Shown here: positions 1-9,942 of the stretch, one piece after another
Layout: the number at the start of each line of letters is the position of its first letter
Numbering within the stretch: position 1 is the first letter of the stretch
From: Ramlibacter algicola
Lineage (GTDB): Bacteria > Pseudomonadota > Gammaproteobacteria > Burkholderiales > Burkholderiaceae_C
Assembly (NCBI RefSeq): GCF_016641735.1
Contig: NZ_JAEDAO010000001.1
Span: 806,001-870,000 of the forward strand
Length of the DNA stretch: 64,000 nt
Direction: 5' to 3'
Notes under the pieces: model-generated
Seen by the model: only the letters and a program-made list of their open reading frames with translations
Database searches by the model: none
What the model was told of the DNA's origin: nothing
Position numbers and translations under genes: made by a program

Positions 1-86
1 GGACTCCGTGGGAGCAGGTTCCGATGAACTGGACCTGCCCCGAGTGCGGGGCCCGCAAGGAAGACTTCGAGATGGTGCAGATCTGA
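1..86 (+). CDS. rubredoxin, C-terminal fragment (5' end outside window)
   Basis: Reading frame 3 gives 27 residues up to a TGA at 84-86. They carry the second half of a rubredoxin: a W-x4-P stretch, then C-P-E-C-G, which supplies two of the four cysteines binding the single iron, and the usual K-x-D-F-E-M tail. Rubredoxins are small soluble electron carriers of about 55 residues, so roughly the first half lies before the window. The gene runs in the same direction as the pil chemosensory cluster, 66 bases upstream of pilG. This adjacency is common in Burkholderiales but no functional link is known from the sequence. Confidence 0.85.
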   Translation, partial: TPWEQVPMNWTCPECGARKEDFEMVQI

Positions 87-152
87 GGGAGGCGTCGCCT
101 GGCACCACGAGTGCCGCGGGGCCTGCAGTTACAAAATGAGGAGCAGCGTCAC

Positions 153-542
153 GTGAGCACTTCCGCGCTCAAGGTGCTGGTGATCGATGACAGCAACACG
201 ATCCGCCGCAGCGCCGAAATTTTCCTGAAGCAGGGCGGCCACGAGGTCATGCTGGCCGAAGATGGCTTCGACGCGCTCGCCAAGGTCAATGACTACGAGC
301 CGAACCTGATCTTCTGCGACATCCTGATGCCGCGGCTGGATGGGTACCAGACCTGCGCGATCATCAAGCGCAACGCCAAGTTCGCCTCCGTTCCCGTCGT
401 GATGCTGTCGTCCAAGGACGGCGTCTTCGACAAGGCCCGCGGCCGCATGGTCGGCTCGCAGGACTACCTCACGAAACCGTTCACGAAGGACCAGCTGCTG
501 CAGACCGTGCAGCAGTTCGGCGCCGCCGCGCCGTCGGCGTGA
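153..542 (+). CDS. pilG: type IV pilus chemosensory response regulator PilG
   Basis: This is a stand-alone CheY-type receiver of 129 residues. The acidic pair D-D is in the first strand (VLVIDD), the phospho-acceptor aspartate is about D56 in the F-C-D-I-L-M-P segment, and the conserved lysine is in Y-L-T-K-P-F. PilG is one of the two output regulators of the Pil-Chp pathway that controls pilus extension and twitching. I chose GTG at 153 because AGGAG lies about 10 bases ahead; a longer in-frame GTG at 111 has no ribosome site. It heads the pilG-H-I-J-L operon with short spacers. Identity rests on order as much as on sequence, since PilG and PilH are alike. Confidence 0.9.
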   Translation: MSTSALKVLVIDDSNTIRRSAEIFLKQGGHEVMLAEDGFDALAKVNDYEPNLIFCDILMPRLDGYQTCAIIKRNAKFASVPVVMLSSKDGVFDKARGRMVGSQDYLTKPFTKDQLLQTVQQFGAAAPSA

Positions 543-577
543 ACCACAACACGAAAAGATAGACAGGAGCGATCGAA

Positions 578-943
578 ATGGCGATCCACAACGTGCTCGT
601 GGTCGATGATTCCAAGACCGAGCTGATGTTCATGACCGACCTGCTGCAAAAGAACGGCTTCGCGGTCCGCACGGCCGAGAACGCCGACGACGCGTTCCGC
701 CGCCTCGGCGAGGGCAAGCCCGACCTGATCCTGATGGACGTGGTGATGCCCGGCCAGAACGGCTTCCAGCTCACGCGCGCCATCACCCGCGACCCCCTGT
801 ACCAGGACGTGCCCATCATCATGTGCACGAGCAAGAACCAGGAGACGGACCGCGTCTGGGGCATGCGGCAGGGCGCGCGCGACTACATCACCAAGCCGGT
901 CGACGCCGACGAGCTGATGGCCAAGATCAAGGCCCTGGGCTGA
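578..943 (+). CDS. pilH: type IV pilus chemosensory response regulator PilH
   Basis: The product is a 121-residue single-domain receiver. The strand-1 motif is VLVVDDSKTE, the phospho-acceptor is about D54 (LILMDVVMP) and the conserved lysine is in Y-I-T-K-P-V. An AGGAG sits about 10 bases before the ATG. In Pseudomonas, PilH opposes or tunes PilG in controlling the PilB/PilT motors. It lies 35 bases after pilG and 16 bases before pilI, in the expected operon order. Nothing is unusual about length or key residues. Confidence 0.92.
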   Translation: MAIHNVLVVDDSKTELMFMTDLLQKNGFAVRTAENADDAFRRLGEGKPDLILMDVVMPGQNGFQLTRAITRDPLYQDVPIIMCTSKNQETDRVWGMRQGARDYITKPVDADELMAKIKALG

Positions 944-959
944 TCGGCCCGCAGTCCCC

Positions 960-1490
960 ATGGCCAACCGCGAAGCGCTGCGAGAACTCCAGACCCGGCT
1001 CGCCAACCGCCTGCAGGCGGCACGGACCGAAGGGGTACAGGCTTCGTGGCTGGCGGTGGAATCCGGCGGCGCGAAGTACCTGTTCCCCCTCGCGCAGGCC
1101 GGCGAGATCTTCCCTTTCGCCAGCACGCAGCACGTGCCCTACACCCAGGCCTGGTACCTGGGCGTCGCCAACCTGCGCGGCGGGCTCTATGGCGTGGTCG
1201 ACTTCGCGTCCTTCGTCAGCGGGCGTGCGACCGCGCCGCGCACCGAAGCGCATCGCGCCGAATCGCGCCTGGTCGCCCTCGGGGCCGCGCTCGAAGTCAA
1301 CTGCGCGCTGCTGATCGACCGCCTCGCAGGCCTGCGAGGCGCCGACACCTTCACCGCTACCACCGAACGGCCCGCGGACGCCCCTGCGTTCTTCGGCCGG
1401 GGCTTCACGGACGCCGCCGGCGTCTCGTGGCAGGAAATCGACCTGCAGGCCCTGTCGCAACAACCCCAGTTCCTGAGCATCAGCGCTTGA
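960..1490 (+). CDS. pilI: CheW-like adaptor protein PilI
   Basis: This 176-residue protein has a CheW fold: a long N-terminal helix followed by the beta-rich CheW domain, with the typical L-G-V-A-N-L-R-G segment around residues 64-71. PilI couples the chemoreceptor PilJ to the kinase PilL/ChpA at the inner membrane. It lies between the two receivers and pilJ, as in other Pil-Chp operons. The ATG at 960 follows pilH by 16 bases; no strong Shine-Dalgarno is seen, so translation may be coupled to pilH. Confidence 0.9.
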   Translation: MANREALRELQTRLANRLQAARTEGVQASWLAVESGGAKYLFPLAQAGEIFPFASTQHVPYTQAWYLGVANLRGGLYGVVDFASFVSGRATAPRTEAHRAESRLVALGAALEVNCALLIDRLAGLRGADTFTATTERPADAPAFFGRGFTDAAGVSWQEIDLQALSQQPQFLSISA

Positions 1491-1515
1491 CGCTTTCCCG
1501 GAAGGCTTTGCATCC

Positions 1516-3792
1516 ATGTCCTTCAGCCTGAAGAACCTCTTCTCCAAGAAGTCGCCCGACGGCGAGAACAGCGGCGAGCTCAGCCTCGCGGCGCCGGAGG
1601 CCTCCACCGCCGACTTGTCCGGCAGCACGATGGACGCGGCCAACCGCACCGGCATGATGGCCGCGCCCGACACCGTGGACGATCCGGACTCGATCGACTC
1701 GCCGGTGCAACTGGACCAGGCGCAGCTGCTGCGCATCCCGTTCCTCGGCGAGCGCTCGATCACGGCGCACCAGCGCATCCTGTTCGGCCTGCTGGCTGGG
1801 TCGCTGGTGGTGCTGGCCGGCGTCGCGTACTACGCCTACAACTCGGCCAACCGGGTCGCGCTGCAGGTGAAGGCGACCGGTGACTCGCTGATGCAGTCGC
1901 AGCGCCTCGCCAAGTCGGTGTCGCAGGCCCTGGTGGGCAGCGCGACGGCCTTCCCCGAGGTGAAGGACAGCGCCGCGGTGCTGGCGCGTTCGGTGCGCGG
2001 CCTGAAGGCCGGCGACGACGAACTGCGCCTCAAGCCCGTGCAGGACGTCTTCCAGCCCGACATCGACAAGGTCGTGCCGCTGATGGAGCGCGCGGAGAAG
2101 AACGCCGCCACCGTGATTGCGCAGCAGAAGATCCTGACGCAGGTGGGTTCGGCGCTCCGCACCATCAACCGCCAGTCGTCCGACCTGCTGGAGATCGCCG
2201 AGACGATCGCCTCGCTCAAGTTGCAGCAGAACGCCTCGCCGGCGGAAATCTCCGCTTCGGGCCAGCTGGTGATGCTGACCCAGCGCATCGGCAAGTCGGC
2301 CAACGAATTCATGACGCTGAACGAGGGCCTGTCGCCCGAGGCGGTGTTCCTGCTCGGCAAGGACCTGAACTCGTTCAAGGAAATCGCGCAGGCGATGCTG
2401 GACGGCAGCCCCGAGCTGCGCATGGCCGCCAGCAAGGACCCGCAGATCCGCGAGCGCCTGGAGGCGCTGCTGAAGGTCTACGAACTGACGCGTGCGCAGG
2501 CCGGCGCCATCCTGTCGAACCTGCAGGGCCTGGTGTCCGCGCGTGAAGCGCAGGCGACCATCATCTCGGACAGCGAGAAGCTGCGCGGCGCCCTGGAGAC
2601 GCTGCAGATCAACCTGTCGAACCAGACCGGCCTGGGCGTGGGCGCGCTGCTGGCGCTGTTCGCCGCCGCGCTCGCCGCCATCGGCTGCTCGATCGGCCTG
2701 GCCTACGTGCAGCTGCAGGACAGCCGCCGCCGCCAGGAAGTGGCCGAATCGCAGCGCCACGAAGCCGAGCGCCAGGAGCAGGAAGCCAAGCGCGTCAACG
2801 ACGCCAACCAAGCCGCCATTCTTCGCCTGATGAACGAACTGCAGACGGTGGCCGAAGGCGACCTGACGCAGGAAGCGACCGTGACCGAGGACATCACCGG
2901 CGCCATCGCCGACTCGGTGAACTACACGGTGGAAGAACTTCGCCAGCTGGTGGGCAACGTGCAGAACACGGCCACCAAGGTCGCGCAGACCACGGCGCAG
3001 GTGGAATCGACCTCCACCGAGCTGCTGGCCGCATCGACCGAGCAGCTGCGCGAGATCCGCGAAACCGGCCAGTCGGTGCTCGACATGGCGGGCCGCATCA
3101 ACACGGTGGCCGGCCAGGCGCAGGAATCGGCCCAGGTGGCGCGCCAGTCGCTGCAGGCTGCCGAGTCGGGCCTCGCGGCCGTGCAGAACGCCATCGGCGG
3201 CATGAACTCCATCCGCGACCAGATCCAGGAAACGTCCAAGCGGATCAAGCGCCTGGGCGAGTCGTCGCAGGAGATCGGCGAAATCACCGAACTGATTTCC
3301 GACATCACCGAACAGACGAACGTGCTGGCCCTCAACGCCGCCATCCAGGCCGCGTCGGCCGGTGAAGCCGGCCGCGGCTTCTCGGTGGTCGCGGAAGAAG
3401 TGCAGCGCCTCGCCGAACGCTCGGCAGACGCCACGCGCCAGATCTCGGCGCTGGTGAAGGCCATCCAGACCGACACGCAGGACGCGGTGGCCGCCATGGA
3501 ACGCTCGACGCAGGGCGTGGTGGAAGGGGCCAAGCTGTCCGACAACGCCGGCACCGCGCTGACCGAGATCGACCAGGTGTCGCGCCGCCTCGCCGAGCTG
3601 ATCGAACAGATCTCGCAGTCCGCGGTGAAGGAAGCCGAGTCCGCCAACGTGGTGGCCGGCAACATCCAGCACATCTTCGCCGTGACGGAACAGACCGGCG
3701 AAGGCACCCGCTCCACGGCGCAACAGGTGCGCGAGCTCTCGCGCATGGCCGAGGAACTGCGCCAGTCGGTTGCGCGGTTCAAGATCGCATAA
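1516..3792 (+). CDS. pilJ: methyl-accepting chemotaxis protein PilJ
   Basis: The 758-residue receptor has an unusual cytoplasmic N-terminal stretch of about 85 residues, a first membrane helix at about residues 88-110, a periplasmic PilJ-type sensor domain, a second helix at about 370-400, a HAMP region, and a long coiled-coil signalling domain. The hairpin tip carries the conserved [14 protein letters not shown] segment and the [11 protein letters not shown] motif. PilJ senses surface contact or small signals and controls the PilL kinase through PilI. The gene is 25 bases after pilI. The N-terminal cytoplasmic extension before the first helix is longer than in classical receptors but usual for PilJ. 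Confidence 0.93.
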   Translation: MSFSLKNLFSKKSPDGENSGELSLAAPEASTADLSGSTMDAANRTGMMAAPDTVDDPDSIDSPVQLDQAQLLRIPFLGERSITAHQRILFGLLAGSLVVLAGVAYYAYNSANRVALQVKATGDSLMQSQRLAKSVSQALVGSATAFPEVKDSAAVLARSVRGLKAGDDELRLKPVQDVFQPDIDKVVPLMERAEKNAATVIAQQKILTQVGSALRTINRQSSDLLEIAETIASLKLQQNASPAEISASGQLVMLTQRIGKSANEFMTLNEGLSPEAVFLLGKDLNSFKEIAQAMLDGSPELRMAASKDPQIRERLEALLKVYELTRAQAGAILSNLQGLVSAREAQATIISDSEKLRGALETLQINLSNQTGLGVGALLALFAAALAAIGCSIGLAYVQLQDSRRRQEVAESQRHEAERQEQEAKRVNDANQAAILRLMNELQTVAEGDLTQEATVTEDITGAIADSVNYTVEELRQLVGNVQNTATKVAQTTAQVESTSTELLAASTEQLREIRETGQSVLDMAGRINTVAGQAQESAQVARQSLQAAESGLAAVQNAIGGMNSIRDQIQETSKRIKRLGESSQEIGEITELISDITEQTNVLALNAAIQAASAGEAGRGFSVVAEEVQRLAERSADATRQISALVKAIQTDTQDAVAAMERSTQGVVEGAKLSDNAGTALTEIDQVSRRLAELIEQISQSAVKEAESANVVAGNIQHIFAVTEQTGEGTRSTAQQVRELSRMAEELRQSVARFKIA

Positions 3793-3843
3793 GGCGGCGC
3801 CGGCGCGCACCCGCCAGCCGACCGCTCCAGCCAGAGTTTCCGC

Positions 3844-6800
3844 ATGCAAGCCCAAGACAACGATCTCGACCTGGCGACGAACGACCTCGGCCCCCTGGCC
3901 TGGGTGCTCGACGAACTGCGCAAGTCGCTCGAAGCCGCCTCCGGCGCGCTGCGGCGGTTCGTGCGCGACGCCGGGCTCGCGCGCGGCTCCGACATGGCGT
4001 CGGTCGACGCCGGCCAGCTGCGCATCGCGCGCCAGCAACTGCACCAGGCGGTCGGTGCGCTCGAGATGGTCGGCATGGGCGCTCCCGCGCAGGTGCTGCG
4101 CGCCATGGAAACGGTGGTGCAGAAGTTCGTCGAGCGGCCCGAGCTGTGCGTCGAACCCGCCGCGGCGAAGGTCGAGCGCGCAGGTTTCGCGCTGACCGAA
4201 TTCCTCGAAGGCGTCCTGCTGGGCAAGCCCACCTCGCCGGTCGCGCTGTTCCCGCAATACAAGGACGTGCAGGAGCTCGCGGGCAGCGAGCGCATCCACC
4301 CGGCCGACCTGTGGCCCTACGACTGGCGCTGGGCCGAGCCCGAGACGCCGGCGGTCGCGCAGGCGCTGGCGTACGACGCCGCGGTGCGCTCGCGCATGGA
4401 CCAGGCGGTGCTCAAGATCGTCAAGGCGGCCGACGCCGCCGCGGCGGCCGATCTCGCGCAGTGCTGCCTCGGCCTGGCCGCGTCGCAGACGGCGCGCCAG
4501 CCCAAGATCTTCTGGAAGCTCGCAGCCGGCTACTTCGAAGCCGTCGCGCGCGGGCTGCTGCCCGGCGACCTGTTCGTCAAGCGCGCCGCCTCGCGCGTGC
4601 TGGTGCAGTACGCGTCGCTCGCCAAAGGCGAGATGGGCGTGTCCGATCGCCTGGCGCAGGACCTGCTGTTCTTCTGCGCGCAGGCCGTGCCGGCGCAAGC
4701 CGCCGACGCGCCGTCGCTGGCCGGCGTGCGTGCCGCTTATGGACTGCAGCGCTTCAAGCCGGTCGACTATGCGAAGCCGCAGTTCGGCCGCTTCGACCCC
4801 GCACTGCTGACGCAGGCGCGCAAGCGCATCAACGCGGCGAAGGACACCTGGACCGCGCTGTCCGGCGGTGACGCCACCAAGGTCAAGGCCGCGGGCGAGC
4901 AGTTCCACGCCATCAGCGATTCGCTCACCAAGCTGCATCCGCCGAGCACCCCGCTCGCGCAGGCGCTCAGCGCCGCCGTCGACGGCGTCGTGCGCAGCGG
5001 CCAGCCGCCGCGCACCGAAGTCGCGATGGAAGTCGCCACCGCGGTGCTGTACCTCGAGGCCGCCTTCCAGGACCTCGATCCGGCCGACGCGCAACTCGCC
5101 GTTCGTACGCAGCGGCTTGCCGAACGCCTCGACCAGGTCCGCCAGGGCGGCCAGGCGCAGGCGCTCGAGCACTGGATGGAGGAGCTGTACCGCAAGGTCA
5201 GCGACCGCCAGACCATGGGCAGCGTCGTCGGCGAACTGCGCGGCACGCTGGGCGAGCTGGAGAAGGTGCTCGACGCCTTCTTCCGCAACCCGCAGGACAA
5301 AGGCCCGCTGAAGAACGCCCCCACGCACCTGCTGCAGATGCGCGGCGTGCTGTCCGTGCTGGGCCTGGACCAGGCGACGCAGGCCGTCGCCCGCATGCGC
5401 GAGACGGTCGAGACCATCCTGCTGTCCGAGCTCGACGACGAATCGGCGGCGACGTTCGAGAAGCTGGGCAACAACCTGGGCGCCCTCGGCTTCCTGATCG
5501 ACATGCTGAATTACCAGCCCACGCTGGCGAAGAAGCTGTTCGTCTACAACGCGCAGTCCGGCGAACTGCGTCCGCTCATGGGCCGCGTCGCCGAGCCGCA
5601 CGTGCCGGCCGCCGGCGTCGAAGCTCCCGCACCGGTCGCCACGGCAGCACCGGCGGCGCCGGCGGCACCGGCAGCACCCGTCGTCGCAGCGGCTGCGCAC
5701 GACGAGGAACCCACCATCGGCATCGGCCGTCGCGACGACCTGGCCGCCATCGCGGCGCAAGCCGTCGCCGCGCAAGCCGCGGCGGCGAAGCCTGCGCCCG
5801 CGCCCGTGGCCGCCGCCCCGGTTACTGCTGCGCCCGCGCCCGCCGTCCCGGTGTCCGCACCGGTGGTGATCACGGAAGAACCCGACGCCGAACTGCTGGA
5901 GATCTTCCTGGAGGAAGCCCGCGAAGTCGTGGGCAATGGCCTGGCCGCCCTCGACACGCTGGCCACCGCGCCGTCCGATGTCGGTGAACTGACGACGCTG
6001 CGCCGCGCGTTCCACACGCTCAAGGGCAGCTCGCGCATGGTGGGGCTGAACGAGTTCGGCGAAGCCGGCTGGGCGCTGGAGCAGGTGCTCAACACCTGGC
6101 TGGCCGACCAGAAGCCGGCCAGCGAAGACCTTCGCACGCTGGCCACCGCGGCGATGAAGGGCTTCGGCCGCTGGGTCGAGGACATCGCCGGCAAGACCGC
6201 GGGCGAGTGGAAGGCGTCCATGTTCCGCGTTCCGGCCGACGCGCTGCGCACGGAAGGCCGCCTCGTGCCGCTGTCGCTGCCGGGCAGCGCGCCCGCCGTC
6301 GCGGCGCCTGGGGTGGTGGAAGCCGCGCCGGTCCAGCCGGAAGCGCCGGCCATCGAAGCTCCTGCGCTCGAAGCTCCCGCGCTCGAACTGCCTGTCCAGC
6401 CCGCGCCGGTGGTCGTCGAAACGGCTGCGCCGGCGCTCGACGCCTTCCCCGAATTCACGCTCGACGTGCCCGCGGCACCGGTCGCGCCCGCTATCGCCGA
6501 AGTGCCGGCTGCCTCGCTCGACGTCGCGCCCGCCGCGGAGATGCCGTCGTTCGATCTGCCGGCGTTCGATGCTGCGCCCGCTGTCGACGCGCCACCCGCG
6601 CTCGACGTGCAGGCGACCGAACTGCCCGCCGACTTCGACTTCGATGCCGCCTTCGGTGCAGCCGCCCCCGCTGCTGCGCCCGCGGAGCCGCCGCAAGTCG
6701 AAACCATCGACTTCGGCAGCCTGGCCGAGATCGCGCAGCCCGCGCCGGTTGACGTGCCGGTGGCTCCTCAGGTGGTCGCGCAAGTGGCGGCGTCCACCGC

Positions 6801-9800
6801 GCAGCCGGCGGCGAACGAGCCCGTGGCCTCCGACGACCAGGTCAAGGTGATCGGCGACCTGCGCATCGGCATTCCGCTCTACAACGTCTACCTGAACGAA
6901 GCGGACGAGTGGTCCCGCCGCCTGGCCACCGAGCTGGCCGAGTGGGCGCTGGAACTCAATCGCGCGATCCCGGACTCGGCCGTCGGCCTGGCGCATGCGC
7001 TGGGTGGCAGCTCCGCCACCGTCGGCTTCCACGTGCTGTCCGAGATCGCCCGCGCGCTCGAGGCGTCGCTGCAGCACGCGCAGACGCTTGCCTACGGCAC
7101 GCCCCAGCATGGCCGCGCGTTCGTGCAGGCCGCGGAGGAAATCCGCCGCCTGCTGCACCAGTTCGCCGCCGGCTTCCTGAAGGAGCCCGATGGCGCGGTG
7201 CTGCGCGACCTGCATGCGCTCGAGCAGCTGAAGCTGCCCAAGCGACCGGACCTGCGCGACTCCGGCCCCGGCGACCTGGACAGCACGCTGGGCGGCATCA
7301 CCGGCACGCAACTGCCGGTCGAACCGGTCCAGCCGGTCGTCGCGCCGGTGGAGCCCGTTGCGGCAGCGCCCTCCGCGGCGCAGTTCGTCGCGTTCCAGTC
7401 GCTGCCCTCGAGCCAGCCCGCGACGACGGTGATGGAGAAGGAAGACGGGGACGACGACATCGACGTCGCCGACGCCATCGACCCGGACCTGTTCCCGATC
7501 TTCGAGGAAGAGGCCGCCGAACTGCTGCCGTCGCTCGGCGCCGCGCTGCGCGCGTGGGCGCAGGGTGACCGCAGTGCGCGCGACATGGTGCTGCGCGCCC
7601 TGCACACGCTCAAGGGCAGTGCCCGCCTGGCCGGCGCGCTGCGCCTGGGCGAGATGGCGCACCGCATGGAATCGGCGGTGGAAGTGCTGCCGGCGGAAAG
7701 CACCGGCGCGCAGGTCGACCCGCTGCTGCAACGCTTCGACCACATCCAGTCCCGCTTCGAGCAGGTGGCGGCACGCGCCAATGCGCCCGAGCCGGAAGTG
7801 GTGCCGCAACCCGAGCCCGCGCAAGCTGCTCCGGTTGCCGCCGCGCCCGCGTCGCCGCAGGAACCCGTCAGGCTGCCGGGCGTGGAAGTGGCCCGCATGC
7901 CGCTGGTGGTGGCACCTGCGCCGGCGCAAGCGATCGTGCCGCGCGCCCCCGGCCAGGCCGTGCGCGTGCGCTCGCAGCTGCTGGAGCGCCTGATGAACCA
8001 GGCCGGCGAGGTGATGATCACCCGCTCGCGCCTCGAGAACGAGCTGAAGACGCTGCGCGGCGCGCTCGGCGACCTCACGGGCAACCTCGACCGCCTGCGC
8101 ACCCAGCTGCGCGACATCGAGCTGCAGGCCGAGTCGCAGATGCAGTCGCGCATGGCGCAGGCCAAGGACACCGCGTCGGGCTTCGACCCGCTGGAGTTCG
8201 ACCGCTTCACGCGCGTGCAGGAACTCACCCGCATGATGGCCGAGTCGGTCAACGACGTCGCCACCGTGCAGCGCACGATCCAGCGCGCGGTCGAAGCGAC
8301 CGAAGACGACCTGATCGCGCAGGCACGCCAGACGCGTGAACTGCAGCGCGACCTGCTGCGCACGCGGATGGTCGAATTCGAGGCGATCTCGGACCGCCTG
8401 TACCGCGTCGTGCGCCTGGCCTCCAAGGAGACCGGCAAGCAGGTCAAGCTGGACATCAGCGGCGGCTCCATCGAAATGGACCGCGGCGTGCTGGACCGCA
8501 TGACGCCCGCGTTCGAGCACCTGCTGCGCAACTGCGTGGCCCACGGGGTCGAGGACCCGGGCACGCGCACCGCCGCCGGCAAGGACGCAACGGGCACCAT
8601 CCTCATCAGCCTGGGCCAGGAAGGCAACGACGTCTCGGTGGAATTCCGCGACGACGGCGCCGGCCTCGACCTGGCGCGCATCCGCGACAAGGCGCTGCAG
8701 CAGGGGATGATCAGCGCCGACCAGCCGCTGTCCGAGGCGGAAGCGGCCAACCTGATCTTCATGCCCGGCTTCTCCACCGCCGCGCAGGTCACCGAACTGT
8801 CGGGCCGTGGCATCGGCATGGATGTCGTGCGTTCGGAAGTGAACGCGCTGGGCGGCCGCATCGAAACCAGCACGCAGGCCGGCCGGGGCACCAGCTTCCG
8901 CCTGGTGCTGCCGCTGACCACTGCGGTAACGCAGGTCGTGATGATCCGCAGCGGCAAGCTCACGGTGGGCGTGCCGGCCAACCTGATCGAGATCGTGCGC
9001 CGCGCGCCGTCCAGAGACGTCGAGCAGGCCTACAACAGCGGCACCTTCGACTTCGCCGGCGAGAAGCTGCCGTTCTTCTGGTCGGGCGCGCTGCTGCAGG
9101 CGTCGCCGCGCACCAACGAGCCGCAAGGCAAGACGCTGCCCGTCATCGTCTTCCGCTCCGCTGCGCAGCGCGTCGCGGTGCACGTCGACGAAGTGCTGGG
9201 CAACCAGGAAGTGGTGGTGAAGAACCTCGGCCCGCAGCTCGCGCGCCTGCCCGGCCTGGCCGGCATGACGGTGCTCGCGTCGGGGGCGGTGGTCCTGATC
9301 TACAACCCGGTGGCGCTGTCCGCCGTGTACGGCGACCAGGCCCGCCTGATGTCGGCCGACAAGGCGCAGCCCGAGGTGCTGGAAGCCAGCACCGGCGGTG
9401 CGCCGGTCGTCATGACGATGGCGCCGCTGGTGCCGCAGATCCCGCTGGTGCTGGTGGTCGACGACTCGATCACCGTCCGCCGTGTGACGCAGCGCCTGCT
9501 GCAGCGCGAAGGCTACCGCGTCGCGCTCGCCGCCGACGGCCTCCAGGCGCTCGAGCGCCTGGCCGACGAACGCCCGGCGGTCGTGCTGTCCGACATCGAA
9601 ATGCCGCGCATGGACGGCTTCGACCTGGCGCGCAACATCCGCGCCGACCAGCGCTGGACCACGCTGCCGATCGTGATGATCACGTCGCGCATCGCCGAGA
9701 AGCACAAGGAGCACGCGCGCGAACTGGGCGTGAACCACTACCTGGGCAAGCCTTACTCGGAAGAGGAACTGCTCAGCCTGGTGAAGCACTATGCCGAGCA

Positions 9801-9819
9801 GGCGGTGCAGCCGGCGTAA
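3844..9819 (+). CDS. pilL: hybrid CheA-type histidine kinase PilL/ChpA
   Basis: A very large protein (1991 residues) that should phosphorylate PilG and PilH. From the N-terminus: an alpha-helical region of about 580 residues with no clear phospho-histidine, then three HPt-like modules with candidate histidines near H724 (HTLKGSSR), H1051 (AHALGGSS) and H1254 (HTLKGSAR), separated by long Ala/Pro-rich linkers. A dimerisation region with R-S-Q-L-L-E-R-L-M-N follows at about 1380, then the ATPase N-box (LRNCVAHGVED) near 1560, a G-R-G-I-G-M-D motif, a CheW-like domain, and a C-terminal receiver with acceptor about D1917. The Pseudomonas ChpA is similarly large. The second HPt differs from the other two in sequence around its histidine (A-L-G-G-S-S instead of T-L-K-G-S). 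Confidence 0.93.
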   Translation: MQAQDNDLDLATNDLGPLAWVLDELRKSLEAASGALRRFVRDAGLARGSDMASVDAGQLRIARQQLHQAVGALEMVGMGAPAQVLRAMETVVQKFVERPELCVEPAAAKVERAGFALTEFLEGVLLGKPTSPVALFPQYKDVQELAGSERIHPADLWPYDWRWAEPETPAVAQALAYDAAVRSRMDQAVLKIVKAADAAAAADLAQCCLGLAASQTARQPKIFWKLAAGYFEAVARGLLPGDLFVKRAASRVLVQYASLAKGEMGVSDRLAQDLLFFCAQAVPAQAADAPSLAGVRAAYGLQRFKPVDYAKPQFGRFDPALLTQARKRINAAKDTWTALSGGDATKVKAAGEQFHAISDSLTKLHPPSTPLAQALSAAVDGVVRSGQPPRTEVAMEVATAVLYLEAAFQDLDPADAQLAVRTQRLAERLDQVRQGGQAQALEHWMEELYRKVSDRQTMGSVVGELRGTLGELEKVLDAFFRNPQDKGPLKNAPTHLLQMRGVLSVLGLDQATQAVARMRETVETILLSELDDESAATFEKLGNNLGALGFLIDMLNYQPTLAKKLFVYNAQSGELRPLMGRVAEPHVPAAGVEAPAPVATAAPAAPAAPAAPVVAAAAHDEEPTIGIGRRDDLAAIAAQAVAAQAAAAKPAPAPVAAAPVTAAPAPAVPVSAPVVITEEPDAELLEIFLEEAREVVGNGLAALDTLATAPSDVGELTTLRRAFHTLKGSSRMVGLNEFGEAGWALEQVLNTWLADQKPASEDLRTLATAAMKGFGRWVEDIAGKTAGEWKASMFRVPADALRTEGRLVPLSLPGSAPAVAAPGVVEAAPVQPEAPAIEAPALEAPALELPVQPAPVVVETAAPALDAFPEFTLDVPAAPVAPAIAEVPAASLDVAPAAEMPSFDLPAFDAAPAVDAPPALDVQATELPADFDFDAAFGAAAPAAAPAEPPQVETIDFGSLAEIAQPAPVDVPVAPQVVAQVAASTAQPAANEPVASDDQVKVIGDLRIGIPLYNVYLNEADEWSRRLATELAEWALELNRAIPDSAVGLAHALGGSSATVGFHVLSEIARALEASLQHAQTLAYGTPQHGRAFVQAAEEIRRLLHQFAAGFLKEPDGAVLRDLHALEQLKLPKRPDLRDSGPGDLDSTLGGITGTQLPVEPVQPVVAPVEPVAAAPSAAQFVAFQSLPSSQPATTVMEKEDGDDDIDVADAIDPDLFPIFEEEAAELLPSLGAALRAWAQGDRSARDMVLRALHTLKGSARLAGALRLGEMAHRMESAVEVLPAESTGAQVDPLLQRFDHIQSRFEQVAARANAPEPEVVPQPEPAQAAPVAAAPASPQEPVRLPGVEVARMPLVVAPAPAQAIVPRAPGQAVRVRSQLLERLMNQAGEVMITRSRLENELKTLRGALGDLTGNLDRLRTQLRDIELQAESQMQSRMAQAKDTASGFDPLEFDRFTRVQELTRMMAESVNDVATVQRTIQRAVEATEDDLIAQARQTRELQRDLLRTRMVEFEAISDRLYRVVRLASKETGKQVKLDISGGSIEMDRGVLDRMTPAFEHLLRNCVAHGVEDPGTRTAAGKDATGTILISLGQEGNDVSVEFRDDGAGLDLARIRDKALQQGMISADQPLSEAEAANLIFMPGFSTAAQVTELSGRGIGMDVVRSEVNALGGRIETSTQAGRGTSFRLVLPLTTAVTQVVMIRSGKLTVGVPANLIEIVRRAPSRDVEQAYNSGTFDFAGEKLPFFWSGALLQASPRTNEPQGKTLPVIVFRSAAQRVAVHVDEVLGNQEVVVKNLGPQLARLPGLAGMTVLASGAVVLIYNPVALSAVYGDQARLMSADKAQPEVLEASTGGAPVVMTMAPLVPQIPLVLVVDDSITVRRVTQRLLQREGYRVALAADGLQALERLADERPAVVLSDIEMPRMDGFDLARNIRADQRWTTLPIVMITSRIAEKHKEHARELGVNHYLGKPYSEEELLSLVKHYAEQAVQPA

Positions 9820-9844
9820 TCGCCTCGCTAGGTAGCGCCCCCGA

Positions 9845-9940
9845 CCGTCGTCCCCGCGAAGGCGGGACCCACCGCTCCCGCCCCTTCCCGAGGGATCAGA
9901 GGGAAGCGATGGATTCCCGCCTCCGCGGGAATGACGACGG
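9845..9940. repeat. REP-like palindromic extragenic repeat, copy 1
   Basis: Two GC-rich arms, GTCGTCCCCGCGAAGGCGGG on the left and ATTCCCGCCTCCGCGGGAAT on the right, can each fold and also pair with each other around a short centre. A second copy lies at 29533-29625, again between the ends of two convergent genes. It resembles the REP-type elements spread by single-domain Y1 transposases; no such transposase is in the window. Here it separates the 3' ends of pilL and phrB and may also act as a bidirectional terminator. Confidence 0.8.
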
Positions 9941-9942
9941 CG

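Noticed and set aside
1480..9789. Very long open frame of about 2769 codons on the minus strand opposite pilJ and pilL
   Set aside because: It is rich in Arg, His, Ala and Gly with no domain, and lies fully antisense to well supported genes; a codon-bias shadow of GC-rich DNA.
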